Positions 59,430 to 64,000 of a DNA stretch of 64,000 bases are shown piece after piece (within the stretch, counting starts at the first letter, position 1; each line of letters starts with the position of its first letter). This DNA is from Imperialibacter sp. EC-SDR9 (GTDB taxonomy: Bacteria; Bacteroidota; Bacteroidia; Cytophagales; Cyclobacteriaceae), in assembly GCF_902498805.1 (NCBI RefSeq), contig NZ_LR701579.1, positions 124,001-188,000 of the forward strand. The letters run 5' to 3'. The position numbers and the translations under genes were made by a program. The notes under the pieces are model-generated. The model saw nothing but the letters and a program-made list of their open reading frames with translations, did not search any database and was not told the DNA's origin.

Positions 59430-60290
59430 ATGAAAAACTTAGTAAAACAATTGAATGCAAAACTTTTATTAGCGTTGCTAGTATTGGCAACCATCACAGC
59501 TTGTAGCGACGACAGCGGAGAACCAACTCCTGAGGCAACGCCGATGATCCAGCTGTCGACTGACACTTCACTTGGCCAGATTTTGACAGATACCGATGGT
59601 GTTACCTTATACGTTTTTGCAAAAGATGTGTCAGGCAGCAGTGCTTGCCTGAATGGATGTCTTGACAAGTGGCCAATATACTACGCTAAAGAGCCTCAAA
59701 TAGGCACGGGCCTGGAAGCTGCTGACTTTGCAGTGATCACCCACAGCAACGGCTCCAAACAAACTACCTACAAAGGGTGGCCGCTTTACTACTTTTCGCC
59801 TGCTGGCGACGGCGTGCTTGAAACGGCAGGTGCTACTGCCGGTGACGGCGCTGGAGGTGTCTTTTTTGCAGCCAAACCTGATTATTCGATTATGTTGGCA
59901 AATGCCCAACTGGTAGGCAATGACGGAAAGAACTACACATCAGCCTTTGAAGAAGGAGATGGGGCTACCGCTTTCTTTGTGAATGCTGAAGGTAGGGCTC
60001 TTTATATCTTCACCAACGACTCAAAAGACGATAATACTTTTACTGCCAGCGATTTTTCTAATGATGGGATCTGGCCGGTTTATACCAAAGACCTCAATGC
60101 TGTGGTTTCAGCGATTGACAAGAGCGACTTTGGCTCAATCGATGTATTCGGAGAGAGCCAGCTGACCTACAAGGGATGGCCATTGTACTACTTTGGTCAG
60201 GATACTGAAAGAGGAGATACCAAAGGCGTTAGTGTACCGTCGCCAGGTGTTTGGCCTATTGTGAATACCGATACAGCAGATGCAGAATAA
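59430..60290 (+). CDS. Lipoprotein with two COG4315-type repeats
   Basis: 286 residues: lipobox TITAC (Cys25), then two repeats of the secreted-repeat (Lipoprotein_15) type, each with a short predicted beta unit: LGQILTDTDGVTLYVFAKD...ACLNGCLDKWPIYY...TYKGWPLYYF, and a second with LYIFTNDSKDDN and GWPLYYFGQDTERGD. Function unknown; such proteins are proposed to act at the cell surface, perhaps in electron transfer or metal binding. It follows the DUF5777 gene after 224 bp with no clear promoter seen, so it may or may not share that operon. Confidence 0.85.
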   Translation: MKNLVKQLNAKLLLALLVLATITACSDDSGEPTPEATPMIQLSTDTSLGQILTDTDGVTLYVFAKDVSGSSACLNGCLDKWPIYYAKEPQIGTGLEAADFAVITHSNGSKQTTYKGWPLYYFSPAGDGVLETAGATAGDGAGGVFFAAKPDYSIMLANAQLVGNDGKNYTSAFEEGDGATAFFVNAEGRALYIFTNDSKDDNTFTASDFSNDGIWPVYTKDLNAVVSAIDKSDFGSIDVFGESQLTYKGWPLYYFGQDTERGDTKGVSVPSPGVWPIVNTDTADAE

Positions 60291-60386
60291 TTTTCCTAAC
60301 TACATTGGGTAAGGAAGTTTTTTAGAACGTATGATTGGTAGTAAATGCCCATCTATCATAAGCAAGATGATGTTGTAATAAATAGA

Positions 60387-60418
60387 AAAAGGTGGCCCGT
60401 TTCCAGGCCACCTTTTTA
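60387..60418 (+). terminator. Bidirectional terminator between the COG4315 lipoprotein and katG
   Basis: Perfect 12-bp stem AAAAAGGTGGCC/GGCCACCTTTTT with an 8-nt loop, so it gives a T tract in both directions. It lies 96 bp after the lipoprotein stop and 21 bp past the katG stop. Confidence 0.93.
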
Positions 60419-60439
60419 CTTCAAATAGTTGTGCCATAA

Positions 60440-62744
<2,305 letters not shown>

Positions 62745-62841
62745 ACATTAGACACAGGGTAGATAGGCCGTAGATCAGAAGAAAATGTGATAGATTAAAT
62801 AATGGAGCGAGCGAATAGGCGCTTACTGATCTTTTGAAAGC

Positions 62842-63252
62842 CTACCTTATCTCCTTTAAATCCCTCAGCCAAAAAGCATGGGCGTGGTGCGTCATCCCAA
62901 TCTTTGGATAGTAGTCGACAGCAGCTGGAGCCGACAGCAGTATCACGTTAGATTTGGGCGCCAGCATCTTTGTCCGGCGGATGAGCTCCTTGCCAATTCC
63001 TTTGTGCTGGTATTCGATGTGCACCGCCAGATCGCTGAGGTAGGTGGCATATACCCAGTCGGTGAGGCTGCGGCTTACCCCAACTAGTTTTCCATTGTGC
63101 CTTGCGGTAATGGTGAGATTGGCATGCCTGAGCATCTCTTCTATGCGCTCAGGCTCGTTCACGGGACGCCGCTCACCGAGGGTAGAACTAATAAGCAGCT
63201 CCGTGAAGTCCTTCACGGTTAAATCCTGCTCTTGCTGATAGATGATGTCCAT
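62842..63252 (-). CDS. GNAT family N-acetyltransferase
   Basis: 136 residues. The acetyl-CoA loop is seen as LAVHIEYQHKGIGKELIRRTK (motif QxxGxG, here QHKGIG), after LVGVSRSLTDWVYATYLSDL. The substrate is not evident. Its start is 4 bp after the aroA stop, on the same strand, so it is probably the second gene of an aroA transcript. Confidence 0.88.
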   Translation of the reverse strand: MDIIYQQEQDLTVKDFTELLISSTLGERRPVNEPERIEEMLRHANLTITARHNGKLVGVSRSLTDWVYATYLSDLAVHIEYQHKGIGKELIRRTKMLAPKSNVILLSAPAAVDYYPKIGMTHHAHAFWLRDLKEIR

Positions 63253-63255
63253 GGA

Positions 63256-64000
63256 TTATAGTTCTTTGATGTCCAGCCCGTATTTTTTGCAGTCCTCCCA
63301 GAAACCCGGGTAAGACTTATTCACCACCTCGGGCTCCTCGATAATCAAAGGCACTTTTTGAGCCAAAGGTGCAAAGGCCATGGCCATGCGGTGGTCTTCG
63401 TAGGTGCTGATCGTTACAGGACCTTCAGGAAGTGCGGTCGGAGGCTCCAATTCCCAAAAACCAGGCGTTTCCTCTACCAGCGTAGCCCCAAACTTTGCCA
63501 ATTCGGTTTGCATCGCCGCCAGCCTGTCCGTTTCCTTTATCCGCAGGCTTTCAAGCCCGGTCATCGAAATGGGACTTTTGAGTCCTGTGGCTACCACCAT
63601 CACCGTCTGTGCCAAATCGGGGCAGGTCTTAAAGTCGATAACCATGGGGGAAACGCTGTTCTTTTTCTCGATCAGAAACTCTTTACCGCTGAACCTCGTG
63701 GTAAGCCCCAGGCCATGCATGATCTCCCTGATGCGGATGTCGCCCTGGTAAGAGTTTTCCCTTAACCCCGTGAGGTTTACTTTGCTGTTTTTAGACAGCG
63801 ATACCATGCTTAGCCAGTAGCTTGCACCCGACCAGTCCGACTCAATGGTATAGGAATTAGCGGTGTATTTCTGTGGTGCAATAGCGATGGTATTTCCCTT
63901 CCACTCGTTCTTTACCCCAAACTGCTGCATGAGGCCGAGTGTCATTTCTATGTAGGGTCTGCTGAACACATCTCCCACCAGTTCGATGGTAAGACCGTTA
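63256..64000 (-). CDS. aroA: 3-phosphoshikimate 1-carboxyvinyltransferase (5' end beyond window)
   Basis: The frame is open to the right window edge (248 codons seen), so the N-terminal half is missing. The visible part has NGLTIELVGDVFSRPY, SYTIESDWSGASYWLSM, DFKTCPDLAQTVMVVATGL, LRIKETDRL and STYEDHRMAMAFAP, the C-terminal EPSP synthase pattern (KETDRL and YEDHRMAM bind phosphoenolpyruvate and shikimate-3-phosphate). It makes EPSP in aromatic amino acid synthesis. A GTG inside (63978) is not the start. Confidence 0.95.
   Translation of the reverse strand, partial: NGLTIELVGDVFSRPYIEMTLGLMQQFGVKNEWKGNTIAIAPQKYTANSYTIESDWSGASYWLSMVSLSKNSKVNLTGLRENSYQGDIRIREIMHGLGLTTRFSGKEFLIEKKNSVSPMVIDFKTCPDLAQTVMVVATGLKSPISMTGLESLRIKETDRLAAMQTELAKFGATLVEETPGFWELEPPTALPEGPVTISTYEDHRMAMAFAPLAQKVPLIIEEPEVVNKSYPGFWEDCKKYGLDIKEL

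Overview
The window is a contiguous piece of a Bacteroidota chromosome, most likely class Cytophagia. The evidence is that promoters repeatedly show the Bacteroidota pattern TTG-N18-20-TAnnTTTG, genes lack obvious Shine-Dalgarno sequences, and the family content is typical of the group (DUF3467 after rpoC, YceI/DUF5777 sets, SprB-type repeats, zinc-free L36 and S14, carA-eno after rplQ). Genus cannot be fixed from sequence alone.

Layout. (1) 1-12285 holds housekeeping genes: an lpxH-like gene cut by the left edge, ftsH, rsfS, birA, ahcY, an ECF sigma/anti-sigma pair, gmk, nadD, pyrH-frr, a biotin carrier protein and an M1 aminopeptidase lipoprotein. (2) 12334-25941 is the translation/transcription block tRNA-Tyr, tRNA-Gly, tRNA-Thr, tuf, tRNA-Trp, secE, nusG, rplKAJL, rpoBC and a DUF3467 gene; rpoB starts at TTG. 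(3) 25968-43063 is the str, S10, spc and alpha ribosomal super-cluster from rpsL to rplQ, including rpmD and rpmJ, with internal promoters before rpsL, rplC and rpsH. (4) 43150-51562 holds carA, eno, a DivIC/FtsB-like gene, a barrel protein, an Ldh-type oxidoreductase, Ppx/GppA, an acyl-CoA carboxylase beta subunit and an M42 peptidase. (5) 51563-60418 is the accessory part: a palindrome-bounded non-coding element, a DUF1080 lipoprotein, a degenerate 22-bp periodic array, an M24 peptidase, then a regulatory locus. (6) 60440-64000 holds katG with OxyR-like sites, a GNAT acetyltransferase and the 3' part of aroA.

The most unusual part is 54580-59205. A single protein joins an alpha/beta hydrolase, a class III cyclase-like domain that has lost its metal-binding aspartates, and a C-terminal AraC DNA-binding domain. 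Upstream of the gene, and again upstream of the next operon (cytochrome-like SprB lipoprotein, YceI protein, DUF5777 barrel), lie direct repeats of GTCGG spaced about 21 bp. In both places the last repeat is exactly 37 bp before a TAnnTTTG promoter box. This looks like a self-contained sensor-regulator and its regulon. A short terminated transcript, either a small RNA or an attenuated leader, lies between the first promoter and the regulator gene.

Other points are hairpins that begin at or just after the predicted start site in several promoters of translation genes, and a tyr-gly-thr tRNA-tuf order that matches the E. coli tufB region. Coordinates and motifs were read by eye; no database search was run.
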